Source: Helicobacter monodelphidis (GTDB taxonomy: Bacteria > Campylobacterota > Campylobacteria > Campylobacterales > Helicobacteraceae). From it: a stretch of DNA of 39,483 nucleotides. The translations under genes were made by a program, and so were the position numbers. The DNA lies in assembly GCF_003288845.1 (NCBI RefSeq), contig NZ_NHYN01000019.1:1-39483 (forward strand), given 5' to 3'. The notes below the pieces were generated by a model that did no database searches, was not told the origin of the DNA, and saw nothing but the letters and a program-made list of their open reading frames with translations. Below, piece after piece: positions 32,395 through 39,268 of the stretch; within the stretch, counting starts at the first letter, position 1; each line of letters begins with the position of its first letter.

Positions 32395-33558
32395 TTAAGG
32401 TAGAGTTTTTTTACTAATGCAAAGTACTAAGCCAATCGCAATACAATTTGCAATAAGAGAGCTTCCGCCATAACTATAGAAAGGTACGGCAATTCCTTTG
32501 ATGGGGGTTAAACCAGAAATTCCATAGGCATTAATCAAGAAGGAGAATCCAAGCATTAAGCCTATACCTATACAAAAGAGGTATGAAACTTGACTTTGAC
32601 TACGATTTGCAATGCGGAATATGCGATAAATAATAGCTAGAAATAGAATGACACATAAGATTAATCCAAACAAACCTACTTCTTCAGCAATTCCCGCTAA
32701 TACAATATCAGTATGCACTTCACTTAAAAAGCCAAGCTTAATAAGTCCATTACCTAAACCTTCACCAAAGAATCCGCCATTTTGAATTGCATTTAAAGAA
32801 TGCTGAATTTGATAGGGTTCAGGAAGATTTTCTACTCTAAGAGGAGCAGCAAACCATTCAGGTAAAATTGAGAGGATAAATTTTTGCGAGATTGCCCACC
32901 ATTGTTTAATGCGCAAGATACGATGGTCACTACTCACAATCAAGATAAATACAGCAAAAATTGCACCAAAAAGCAAAGAGAAAAAGAGCTTAAAGCTCCC
33001 ACCCGCACAAAGCAGCATTAGGACAAATGTGATTCCTAAAAGAAAGATTTGTCCTAAATCATTCTGTAAAATTGCAATTAAAAAGCCTAGAATAATCAAT
33101 AAAATACCATAGGGAAGAAAGATTCTGAATTCTTCTTTAAACTCCTTTATTGAATCTGTTTCATCATATTTGCGTGCAAAACTCCATGCTAAAAAAAAGA
33201 TGAAACCAATTTTAAAAAATTCTACAGGGGAGAGAGAAAAAAAGGGAAAGCGAATCCATCTTTTTGCACCTCCTGCACTTGTTGCGAGGCTTTCAGGGAG
33301 AAAATGCATTACAAGCATTAAAACCATACAAACAAAAAAGAGTAAGAAACCTATATTCTTAACAAGGCTATCTGGATTTCCGCGTGAAATAAGCCACATT
33401 AAGGTAATTCCAATAATGCCAGAAATAAGTTGGCGTATAAAAAAATGAAACTGTCCGTATTCAAAATATAAAATTGTGTATGCAGATAAAGAATAAGATG
33501 CAAGAATGCCGATTAATATGGCGGTTGAGGTAAGTACAAAAAGAGTTCTGTCAATCAA
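32395..33558 (-). CDS. ftsW: SEDS-family septal glycosyltransferase FtsW
   Basis: A 387-residue polytopic membrane protein of the SEDS family with about ten helices. Motifs: ILQNDLGQIFLLGITF, GGFFGEGLGNGLIKLGFLSE and HTDIVLAGIAEEVGLFG in the long loop, and GIAVPFYSYGGSSLIANCIA at the end. It polymerises lipid II at the septum with a class B PBP. FtsW rather than RodA is inferred from linkage to flgB-flgC-fliE-ftsI as in H. pylori (as I recall). Start appears to be TTG at 33558 with AAGGGAT upstream; no ATG fits nearby. Confidence 0.88.
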   Translation of the reverse strand: MIDRTLFVLTSTAILIGILASYSLSAYTILYFEYGQFHFFIRQLISGIIGITLMWLISRGNPDSLVKNIGFLLFFVCMVLMLVMHFLPESLATSAGGAKRWIRFPFFSLSPVEFFKIGFIFFLAWSFARKYDETDSIKEFKEEFRIFLPYGILLIILGFLIAILQNDLGQIFLLGITFVLMLLCAGGSFKLFFSLLFGAIFAVFILIVSSDHRILRIKQWWAISQKFILSILPEWFAAPLRVENLPEPYQIQHSLNAIQNGGFFGEGLGNGLIKLGFLSEVHTDIVLAGIAEEVGLFGLILCVILFLAIIYRIFRIANRSQSQVSYLFCIGIGLMLGFSFLINAYGISGLTPIKGIAVPFYSYGGSSLIANCIAIGLVLCISKKTLP

Positions 33559-33721
33559 TATGTTATCCCTTAATTTTTATTGTTTTGGAAGTGTAATTTT
33601 AATAAAAAATAGCTTGTATAGAGTTTTGATTCTATGGATTTTAATAGAATTGTGTAAAATTTTTAAGTATTATACCTAAATAGCCGAAAATATGCTAAAA
33701 TTTTATGGGTATACTCTGAAA

Positions 33722-33840
33722 TGCACATTTTGAAGGACAAAAGAGTCATACAAATTCTCTTTTAAATATCCTCTAAGGATTTCTTTTGATGGAGGTCTTT
33801 GAGGTAATTTTTCAAAAAAATTGAAAAATTATTGTTTTTT
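33722..33840 (+). ncRNA. Candidate small RNA (three stem-loops, intrinsic terminator)
   Basis: A TATACT -10 at 33710-33715 would start transcription near 33722. Stem 1: AAAAGAG/CTCTTTT (33739-33745 and 33757-33763, 11-base loop). Stem 2: ATCCT/AGGAT (33768-33772 and 33776-33780, loop 3). Stem 3: AATTTTTCAA/TTGAAAAATT (33806-33815 and 33821-33830, loop 5), then TTTTTT at 33835-33840. All stems are perfect. An 11-codon reading frame starting at 33789 ends inside stem 3. No known RNA family recognised; it could also be a terminator guarding the flgB promoter. Confidence 0.4.
33806..33840 (+). terminator. Intrinsic terminator-like hairpin upstream of the flgB promoter
   Basis: Perfect 10-base stem (33806-33815 with 33821-33830), 5-base loop, six T at 33835-33840. 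The stem is AT-only apart from one C-G pair, so strength is moderate. It would end any plus-strand transcript just before the sigma54 promoter. Confidence 0.55.
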
Positions 33841-33860
33841 AAATCTAAAAAGAGCAAAAG

Positions 33861-33877
33861 TGGAACTATTCTTGCTT
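33861..33877 (+). promoter_or_regulatory. Sigma54 (RpoN) promoter of flgB-flgC-fliE
   Basis: TGGAAC (33861-33866), five bases, TTGCTT (33872-33877): a near-ideal -24/-12 sigma54 element (TGG and TTGC at the right spacing). Its position, 41 bases before the flgB ATG, fits. In Helicobacter rod and hook genes are RpoN-dependent with the FlgR activator, so this matches known regulation. Confidence 0.85.
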
Positions 33878-33918
33878 TGATCTGTTGTATTAGAGATTTG
33901 CAAGAAAAGGACTTTAAA

Positions 33919-34365
33919 ATGATTAGTAAAGCAGAGAGTATCTTTAGCTACTCTAAAGCTAGAGAAGTAGCATATAAGGCACTTGATTATCGTTCCTTAA
34001 GACAGGACTTGATAGCAAGTAATATCGCGAATGTTGATACACCGATGTATCGCCCTAAAGATGTGAATTTTGAGCAAGTGTTAGCAAAGAAGGCACACGA
34101 ACTGCTTAACTATGCACCTAACAAGAAGCTAATGCTAGGGAAGGCTGATGGTCGTCATCTTGATCCGACAGGTCCAAGAGATGACAAGAGCACAATATTC
34201 TATCGCGATGGACACTTAGCAAGAAACGATGGTAACAGCGTGGATCTTGATGTAGAAACCAGCGAGATGGGAAAGAACTCTGTAATGTATCAAGCCATTG
34301 TAGGGTCTCTAAAGAAGCATGGTGGGATTTACTCCTATGCAATTGAATCAAGCCGTTCTTTATAA
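33919..34365 (+). CDS. flgB: Flagellar basal-body proximal rod protein FlgB
   Basis: A 148-residue rod protein. ASNIANVDTPMYRPKDVNF is the FlgB N-terminal signature; DGNSVDLDVETSEMGKNSVM is the C-terminal half motif. I chose the ATG at 33919 (AAAGGAC 8 bases before it) because it lies downstream of the sigma54 promoter; the frame is open further upstream but the promoter would then be inside the gene. Followed after 16 bases by flgC. Exported by the flagellar type III system. Confidence 0.95.
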   Translation: MISKAESIFSYSKAREVAYKALDYRSLRQDLIASNIANVDTPMYRPKDVNFEQVLAKKAHELLNYAPNKKLMLGKADGRHLDPTGPRDDKSTIFYRDGHLARNDGNSVDLDVETSEMGKNSVMYQAIVGSLKKHGGIYSYAIESSRSL

Positions 34366-34381
34366 GGGTAGGAGGTAGAGT

Positions 34382-34876
34382 ATGTCTTTTATGTCTAGTT
34401 TTGATATTAGTGGCTATGGTTTGTCTTCACAACGTGTAAGACTTAATATGATTTCAAGTAACATTGCAAATGCAAACACAACAAGGACAGATGAGGGTGG
34501 ACCTTATCGTCGTAAAGATGTTATTTTTAAAGCGTTTGATTTTGATAAAGTCTTGAATGAGAAGTTAGGTAAGGATAACAATCTACTCAAATATGAAGAT
34601 CCTCTTGATGAAGATGAGTGGGGGCAAGAGCCTAAGCCAGCAATTATGAGTGTGTATATTGATAAGATTGTGCGAGATGATACAGAACCTAGAATGAAGT
34701 ATGAGCCACATCATCCAGATGCAAATAGTGAGGGTTATGTGGCTTATCCAAACATTAATCCGGTTGTTGAAATGTCTAATCTTATTGAAACTACAAGAGC
34801 TTATCAAGCGAATGTTGCAGCATTTCAGAGTGCAAAAAATATTAGCAGTACAGCATTGACTATGTTCCAAGCGTAG
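34382..34876 (+). CDS. flgC: Flagellar basal-body rod protein FlgC
   Basis: A 164-residue rod protein. SSNIANANTTRTDEGGPYRR at the N terminus and NPVVEMSNLIETTRAYQANV at the C terminus are the classical rod-family ends. Ribosome-binding site AGGAGGTAGAG, 5 bases before the ATG. Second gene of the flgB-flgC-fliE group. A stem-loop follows in the gap to fliE. Confidence 0.96.
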   Translation: MSFMSSFDISGYGLSSQRVRLNMISSNIANANTTRTDEGGPYRRKDVIFKAFDFDKVLNEKLGKDNNLLKYEDPLDEDEWGQEPKPAIMSVYIDKIVRDDTEPRMKYEPHHPDANSEGYVAYPNINPVVEMSNLIETTRAYQANVAAFQSAKNISSTALTMFQA

Positions 34877-34903
34877 TGGTTTCAGGCTAGTTACAGGTTA
34901 AAG

Positions 34904-34950
34904 TTTCTATAATATCGTTAATGATTTTAAAAAGAGTGACGATATAGAAA
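34904..34950 (+). other. Stem-loop in the flgC-fliE gap
   Basis: ATATCGT (34912-34918) pairs with ACGATAT (34939-34945), extended by TTTCT (34904-34908) with AGAAA (34946-34950) across a 3-base bulge; loop 20 bases. No T tract follows, so more likely an mRNA-processing or stability element than a terminator. Alternatively chance pairing in AT-rich DNA. Confidence 0.35.
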
Positions 34951-35002
34951 ATGAGGCTTTTAGGATTTAAGAAGGCTTATAAAAAATGACAAGGAGTCTA
35001 TT

Positions 35003-35335
35003 ATGGCGGATATTAATAAATTTGGTCAGATAGCACCATTTAATCCAATTACACCCGTTACGCCTATTGGTGGAGCAGCTCCGCAAAGGTTTCCCATCAA
35101 TGACGCTCCTCTTGATAAAAGTTTTGCGAGCGTTCTTAAGCAAGCTGTTGATGAAGTGAATACAAAGCAACAACAGAGTGAACAGGCGTTGGCGGATGTT
35201 GCTACTGGTCAGGTTAAGGATCTCCATCAAGCAGCAATTGCGATTGGTAAGGCGGAAAATAGTATGAAATTGATGCTCGAAGTTCGTAATAAAGCAATCA
35301 GTGCATACAAAGAGATTTTAAGGACCCAGATATAG
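35003..35335 (+). CDS. fliE: Flagellar hook-basal body complex protein FliE
   Basis: A 110-residue FliE: SFASVLKQAVDEVNTKQQQS, ADVATGQVKDLHQAAIAIGK and MKLMLEVRNKAISAYKEILR are the family core. It links the MS ring to the rod and is a type III export substrate. AAGGAG ribosome-binding site 7 bases before the ATG. It lies 126 bases after flgC, and ftsI starts 12 bases downstream. Confidence 0.95.
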   Translation: MADINKFGQIAPFNPITPVTPIGGAAPQRFPINDAPLDKSFASVLKQAVDEVNTKQQQSEQALADVATGQVKDLHQAAIAIGKAENSMKLMLEVRNKAISAYKEILRTQI

Positions 35336-35347
35336 TTATTATTGCTT

Positions 35348-37114
35348 ATGGAGGGTTCTAGTGTACGCATAGGCAAAGTAGTTGTTCTATACGCTCTTTT
35401 GCTGGTGTGCTTTTTGTTGTTTATTGCTTCCTTAATCTATGTGAATTATAGTGAGAGGAAGCTTCCTGCATTGCGAAGCTTTCGCATCGAGAGTGCGATT
35501 CGTGGATCTATCTATAGTAGCGATGGTTTTATGCTTGCGTCAAGCAAGAAACTTTACAAGGCGATAGTGAACACTTATAATATTGATCCCCAAAAAGAAG
35601 AATTATTCGTTAATCTCTTTTCTATTTACTCTAAAATCCCTAGAACACAAATCCGAGAAAGACTTAAGAAAAAAGGTAATGTTGTTTTGTCTTATAATCT
35701 AGATTCTAAGACGGCGGCGAATTTGAAACAACTTGTTTATACCTTGAATCTTTACAATGTTTTTCGTGAGTATGAAGATAATCAAGGACGTGTTTTTAAG
35801 TATGGATTGTCTATCTTAGAGAGTGGAGAAAAAAGAGACTATTTGTATGAGAATTCCATGGAGCCATTAATTGGTTATGTTCGCAAAACAGAGGAAGCAA
35901 AAATAACGAAGGTAAGCGGGGTTAAGGGTATAGAAGGTTCTTATAATGGTGAACTTGAACCTCTAGCGAATGGTAGAATGGAGGGAGCGAGGGACATTGG
36001 TTTTAATTTAATTTTGAATCGTGAAGCTTTTTATCGCGAACGTAGCGATGGCTATAGCTTATCATTAAGTGTCCCTTTAAAGCTACAAAAAAAGATTGAG
36101 CGGCTTTTAGATGAGGAGAATCAAAGAATCGGTGCAAAGGAAGTGATAGCAGGGATTATGGATGCAGAAAGTGGTAAGATCCTTGCCTTAGCAACAACAA
36201 AGCGATTTGATCCAAATAATATCACACAAGATATTTATTCTCATCTGAATGTTTCAGCTGTTGAATACGCCTTTGAACCAGGTAGTATTGTGAAACCCCT
36301 TATTTATGCGATTCTCTTAGAAAATAACTTACTTGACTTTAAAGAACGATTTCCTTTGTATGGTGGACGCTATCGCATTGGAGATTCTGTTATCACAGAT
36401 ACACATAGTATGAAAGAGGCAAATGCAGAAGATATTATGATATTTTCTAGTAATATCGGTATGGCACAAATTGCACAGAAACTTTCGCCTATACAGTATT
36501 ATGATGGATTAAAGCATATTGGTTTTTCAGAATTAAGTGGCATTGATTTACCTTATGAGCAAGTGGGCAAGATTCCAACTCCAGCAATGTTCAATAATCA
36601 GCTTTATAAGGCAACAGTGGCTTATGGGTATGGTTTGCAAAGCACTTTTATTCAAATGTTAAAAGCTTATAATATTATTACCAACAATGGCTTAACGCAT
36701 TCTCCTTATATTGCGGAATTTCTCATTGATTCTAATGATTTACAATATCCAATTAAACATCCAGAACCGATTCAGGTGATTCGCAAGGAAAATGCAATTA
36801 TTTTGCAAGATATGTTGATTAAAACAGTACAAAAAGGAACGGGTAGAGGTGCAGCTGTGAACGGTGTTGTTGTGGGCGGTAAAACAGGAACTGCTCATAT
36901 TGCTGAGAATGGACGTTATGTAAATCGTTATAATAGCTCTTTTTTTGGTTTTGCAGCTGACCCAATTTCTCGCTATACAATCGGCGTTGTTGTTTTAGAG
37001 CCTAATACGCAGGAGGCTTATTTTTCCGCACGAACCGCAGTTCCTGTGTATAAAAAAATTGTTGAGTTATTGATGAGTGAGCGCTATTTGCACGCATCTT
37101 CTGTATCACCCTAA
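35348..37114 (+). CDS. ftsI: Class B penicillin-binding protein (FtsI/PBP3-like)
   Basis: A 588-residue transpeptidase with one N-terminal membrane helix (about 12-33), a pedestal domain and a C-terminal transpeptidase domain: SxxK in EPGSIVKPLIYAILL (Ser near residue 313), SxN in SSNIGMAQIAQKL, KTGTA near 511. It crosslinks septal peptidoglycan. Partner of the SEDS protein FtsW encoded just beyond flgB. Start: ATG at 35348 preferred; TTG at 35342 is possible, and the Shine-Dalgarno is weak, suggesting coupling to fliE. Confidence 0.9.
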   Translation: MEGSSVRIGKVVVLYALLLVCFLLFIASLIYVNYSERKLPALRSFRIESAIRGSIYSSDGFMLASSKKLYKAIVNTYNIDPQKEELFVNLFSIYSKIPRTQIRERLKKKGNVVLSYNLDSKTAANLKQLVYTLNLYNVFREYEDNQGRVFKYGLSILESGEKRDYLYENSMEPLIGYVRKTEEAKITKVSGVKGIEGSYNGELEPLANGRMEGARDIGFNLILNREAFYRERSDGYSLSLSVPLKLQKKIERLLDEENQRIGAKEVIAGIMDAESGKILALATTKRFDPNNITQDIYSHLNVSAVEYAFEPGSIVKPLIYAILLENNLLDFKERFPLYGGRYRIGDSVITDTHSMKEANAEDIMIFSSNIGMAQIAQKLSPIQYYDGLKHIGFSELSGIDLPYEQVGKIPTPAMFNNQLYKATVAYGYGLQSTFIQMLKAYNIITNNGLTHSPYIAEFLIDSNDLQYPIKHPEPIQVIRKENAIILQDMLIKTVQKGTGRGAAVNGVVVGGKTGTAHIAENGRYVNRYNSSFFGFAADPISRYTIGVVVLEPNTQEAYFSARTAVPVYKKIVELLMSERYLHASSVSP

Positions 37115-37134
37115 TAGATATAAATAATGCTTTT

Positions 37135-37162
37135 ATGGTAACAAAAGTGAATAATGGTAACA
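37135..37162. repeat. Two direct ATGGTAACA copies upstream of the thioesterase gene
   Basis: ATGGTAACA at 37135-37143 and 37154-37162 (19-base period) in the 148-base gap between ftsI and the thioesterase. A small AAAAAG/CTTTTT dyad (about 37172-37186) follows. Could be a regulator site for the thioesterase or part of the ftsI terminator; not proven. Confidence 0.3.
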
Positions 37163-37262
37163 TTTTAAATAAAAAGAAACTTTTTAAAACATAAACAAGG
37201 GATTTTTAGCTAAAATATGGTAGGGTTATAGGCGAGATAATCTTACAAAGGAGTTTCTTATT

Positions 37263-37715
37263 ATGGAAAATTTTCACACTCTTGTTATGCGGATTCTTGC
37301 GACACCCCCTATGGCAAATTTTGCTGGTGTTGTGCATGGGGGCGAATTACTAAAGATTCTTGATCAGGTTGCTTACGCTTGTGCAGCCCGTTTTTGTGGT
37401 CATTATGCTGTTACTTTATCTGTTGATCAAGTTTTGTTTAGGCAACCTATTAAAGTTGGTAGCCTGATGAATTTTATCGCTTCTGTGAATTTTACGGGTA
37501 AAACTTCTATGGAGATTGGAATTAAAGTTGTTGCAGAAGATGTACAAAAACGTTTTAGTGTGCATACAAATACTTGTTTAATAACAATGGTTGCAAAAGA
37601 TTCAGATGGAAAGCCATGCCCCATTCCGCAATTAGAGCCACAAACTGATGAAGAGAAAAGACGTTTTGAAGAGGGGAGAATCAGGAGAGAACAACGTTTG
37701 GCGAAGAAACAATAG
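37263..37715 (+). CDS. Acyl-CoA thioesterase (hotdog fold, YciA-like)
   Basis: A 150-residue hotdog thioesterase. MANFAGVVHGGELLKILDQV holds the HGG and the acidic catalytic Asp, followed by AYACAARFCGHYAVTLSVDQ and the strand VGSLMNFIASVNFTGKTSME. The charged tail (RRFEEGRIRREQRLAKKQ) is typical of the YciA-like type in Campylobacterota. Hydrolyses acyl-CoA, likely in fatty-acid turnover. AAAGGAG ribosome-binding site. Cytoplasmic. Confidence 0.85.
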   Translation: MENFHTLVMRILATPPMANFAGVVHGGELLKILDQVAYACAARFCGHYAVTLSVDQVLFRQPIKVGSLMNFIASVNFTGKTSMEIGIKVVAEDVQKRFSVHTNTCLITMVAKDSDGKPCPIPQLEPQTDEEKRRFEEGRIRREQRLAKKQ

Positions 37716-37959
37716 CTTTTGTTTGGTTGTAAGCAAATATCTTTGAAAAGTTTTGTTTTTATGTTTTGTGTGAGATGTGTATTATGAAGGAATAAATAGT
37801 GTAGAGTTTATTATGGCGTTGCTAAGGGAGTAGAAATGAAATTTATGTCATTTTAAGGGTTGAATACATAGAGATATGATAAAAAATTGTTGAATCTTTC
37901 AAATGTATTTTATAATTTATTTTTTAGTTAAAAATAAAAAATTTGAGGAATATCAAGCA

Positions 37960-38130
37960 ATGAAGAGTAAATTAAAAGCAGTTATTCAACTTAGTCAAGT
38001 TCCCGAAGATACAACGGGCAAAGATTTGGAATTGATGACGAGATCTAATCTTACTTTCAATGAAGCGATGGCAAGTCGCATTTTAAAGGAGAGAATATGG
38101 CAACATTTATGGAAAAAGATGTGCTTTTAG
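37960..38130 (+). pseudogene. Remnant reading frame at the left end of the toxin-antitoxin duplication
   Basis: An up to 75-codon frame (open from 37903; ATG at 37960 has GAGGA upstream). It reads KLKAVIQLSQVPEDTTGKDL, then NLTFNEAMASRILKERI. Its tail segment lies in the 38-base block at 38062-38099 that recurs twice more (38530-38566 and 39000-39037), so this is the 3' end of an older gene whose end was copied. No family recognised. It runs 34 bases into the first antitoxin gene. Confidence 0.4.
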
Positions 38131-38309
38131 AGTATGCAAACATTGGGTATCTTACAATGAATTTGGAAGATACTCCAGAAATAGAACAGGATTTAAAGGA
38201 AGTGGGTTTGCTATGGAATGAGATATTAATGACTAATCCAGAAGATATTGATTACCAAGCTATGCTTGAAAGAATTAGAGTTATAAGAGTAAAATATGAA
38301 CAGCAATGA
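38097..38309 (+). CDS. Small protein upstream of zeta-toxin fragment, copy 1 (likely antitoxin)
   Basis: A 70-residue, acidic, helical protein (MEKDVLLEYANIGYLTMNLE; PEDIDYQAMLERIRVIRVKY). Its end overlaps the toxin-like frame by 14 bases, as in coupled toxin-antitoxin pairs, and AAAGGAG precedes it. No antitoxin family recognised by sequence; role inferred from place. The second copy lies 467 bases downstream. Confidence 0.6.
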   Translation: MATFMEKDVLLEYANIGYLTMNLEDTPEIEQDLKEVGLLWNEILMTNPEDIDYQAMLERIRVIRVKYEQQ

Positions 38310-38508
38310 ACTTGAAAGAATATGGAAAAAAGAAATTATTAATAAAACCATTGCTACCCCACATCAACAAAACCCTAAAGGTTTTGTATTAGGGGGGCAA
38401 CCCGGAGCGGGTAAATCTGCTTTGATTCAAAAGGTAAAGGAACAATTGCAAGGAAATGTTGTTGTGATTAATGCTGATGATTTACTAAAGGGCAAGAAAA
38501 GGGTTTAG
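38296..38508 (+). pseudogene. Truncated zeta-type toxin, copy 1
   Basis: A 70-residue fragment beginning MNSNELERIWKKEIINKT and carrying the zeta/PezT-like P-loop FVLGGQPGAGKSALIQKVKE and VVVINADDLL. It then ends after LKGKKRV. Full zeta kinases need about 200 more residues for substrate binding and the lid, so it cannot phosphorylate UDP-GlcNAc by the known mechanism. Overlaps the antitoxin by 14 bases. Confidence 0.7.
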
Positions 38509-38563
38509 ATTTACAAAAGAGATACATACGAAGCGATGGCAGTCGCATTTTAAAGGAGAGAAT

Positions 38564-38776
38564 ATGGCAACATTTATGGAAAAAGATGTGCTTTTAGAAT
38601 ATGCACATATTGGGCATCTTACAATGAATTTGGAATATACGACAGAAATAGAACAGGATTTAAGAAATATGCACTTGTTATGGGATGAAATAATAATGAC
38701 TAATCCAGAAGATATTGATTACCAAGCTATGCTTGAAAGAATTAGAGCTATAAGAGTAAAATATGAACAGCAATGA
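38564..38776 (+). CDS. Small protein upstream of zeta-toxin fragment, copy 2 (likely antitoxin)
   Basis: A 70-residue copy of the protein at 38097-38309; 59 of 70 residues agree. Differences cluster in the middle (AHIGHLTMNLEYTTEIEQDL, then RNMHLLWDEIIMTN), while both ends are unchanged. Same 14-base overlap with the toxin fragment. Likely antitoxin by position. Confidence 0.6.
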   Translation: MATFMEKDVLLEYAHIGHLTMNLEYTTEIEQDLRNMHLLWDEIIMTNPEDIDYQAMLERIRAIRVKYEQQ

Positions 38777-38978
38777 GTTTGAAAGAATATGGGAACAGGA
38801 AATTGGCAGTGCAAACCCTTTAGTTACCCCACATCAACAAAACCCTAAAGGTTTTGTATTAGGGGGGCAACCAGGAGCGGGTAAATCTGCTTTGATTCAA
38901 AAGGTAAAGGAACAATTACAAGGAAATGTTGTTGTGATTAATGCTGATGATTTACTAAAGGGCAAGAAAAAGGTTTAG
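38763..38978 (+). pseudogene. Truncated zeta-type toxin, copy 2
   Basis: A 71-residue near copy of the frame at 38296-38508. From TPHQQNPKGFVLGGQPGAGK onward it matches except for one Arg/Lys change; the N-terminal 21 residues differ (IWEQEIGSANPLV versus IWKKEIINKTIA). Ends at the same point, LKGKKKV. Followed by the third leading block and the VbhA-like gene. Confidence 0.7.
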
Positions 38979-39034
38979 ATTTACAAAAGAGATACATACG
39001 AAGCGATGGCAAGTCGCATTTTAAAGGAGAGAAT

Positions 39035-39268
39035 ATGCAAAAATATCCAGAAGTGTATAGCTTAGAAGAAAGTTTAGCGATATTGGATAAATATAAAGGT
39101 CAAATTACACAAGATCAGTATGAACAAAATGTATCCATTATAGGAAACCATGCTATAGAAGATATATTTCTCAATGAGAGCGATATAATCTCTCTTATAG
39201 AAATGGACACCGAGAATTTAACAGCAGATGAAATGATACAAAGATTAAGAGATAAAGGTGAATTATGA
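39035..39268 (+). CDS. VbhA-like Fic antitoxin (putative)
   Basis: A 77-residue helical protein directly upstream of a Fic gene, overlapping it by 4 bases (ATGA). VSIIGNHAIEDIFLNESDII lies where VbhA-type antitoxins carry the inhibitory helix with [ST]xxxE[GN]; here N-H-A-I-E-D (residues 38-43) keeps the Glu but not the flanking residues. C terminus TADEMIQRLRDKGEL. Its start follows the third copy of the 38-base block. Antitoxin role inferred from position and the helix. Confidence 0.62.
   Translation: MQKYPEVYSLEESLAILDKYKGQITQDQYEQNVSIIGNHAIEDIFLNESDIISLIEMDTENLTADEMIQRLRDKGEL

Larger units (their letters stand above)
33559..33918. other. ftsW-flgB divergent intergenic region (360 bases)
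   Basis: No long gene. It holds a possible housekeeping -10 (33710-33715, TATACT, plus strand), three successive stem-loops with a terminal T tract (33739-33840) treated as a candidate small RNA, and the sigma54 promoter of flgB (33861-33877). A possible minus-strand promoter for ftsW is not clear. Confidence 0.6.
38062..39037 (+). repeat. Tandem duplication of an antitoxin/truncated zeta-toxin unit (468 and 470 bases)
   Basis: Block A 38062-38529 and block B 38530-38999 are near copies; a third partial copy of the leading 38 bases ends at 39037. Each leading block ends with AAAGGAGAGAAT and the ATG of the next gene. The second copy has one base missing in that block. The antitoxin copies differ at about 11 of 70 residues; the P-loop part of the toxin fragments is essentially identical. 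Confidence 0.85.
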
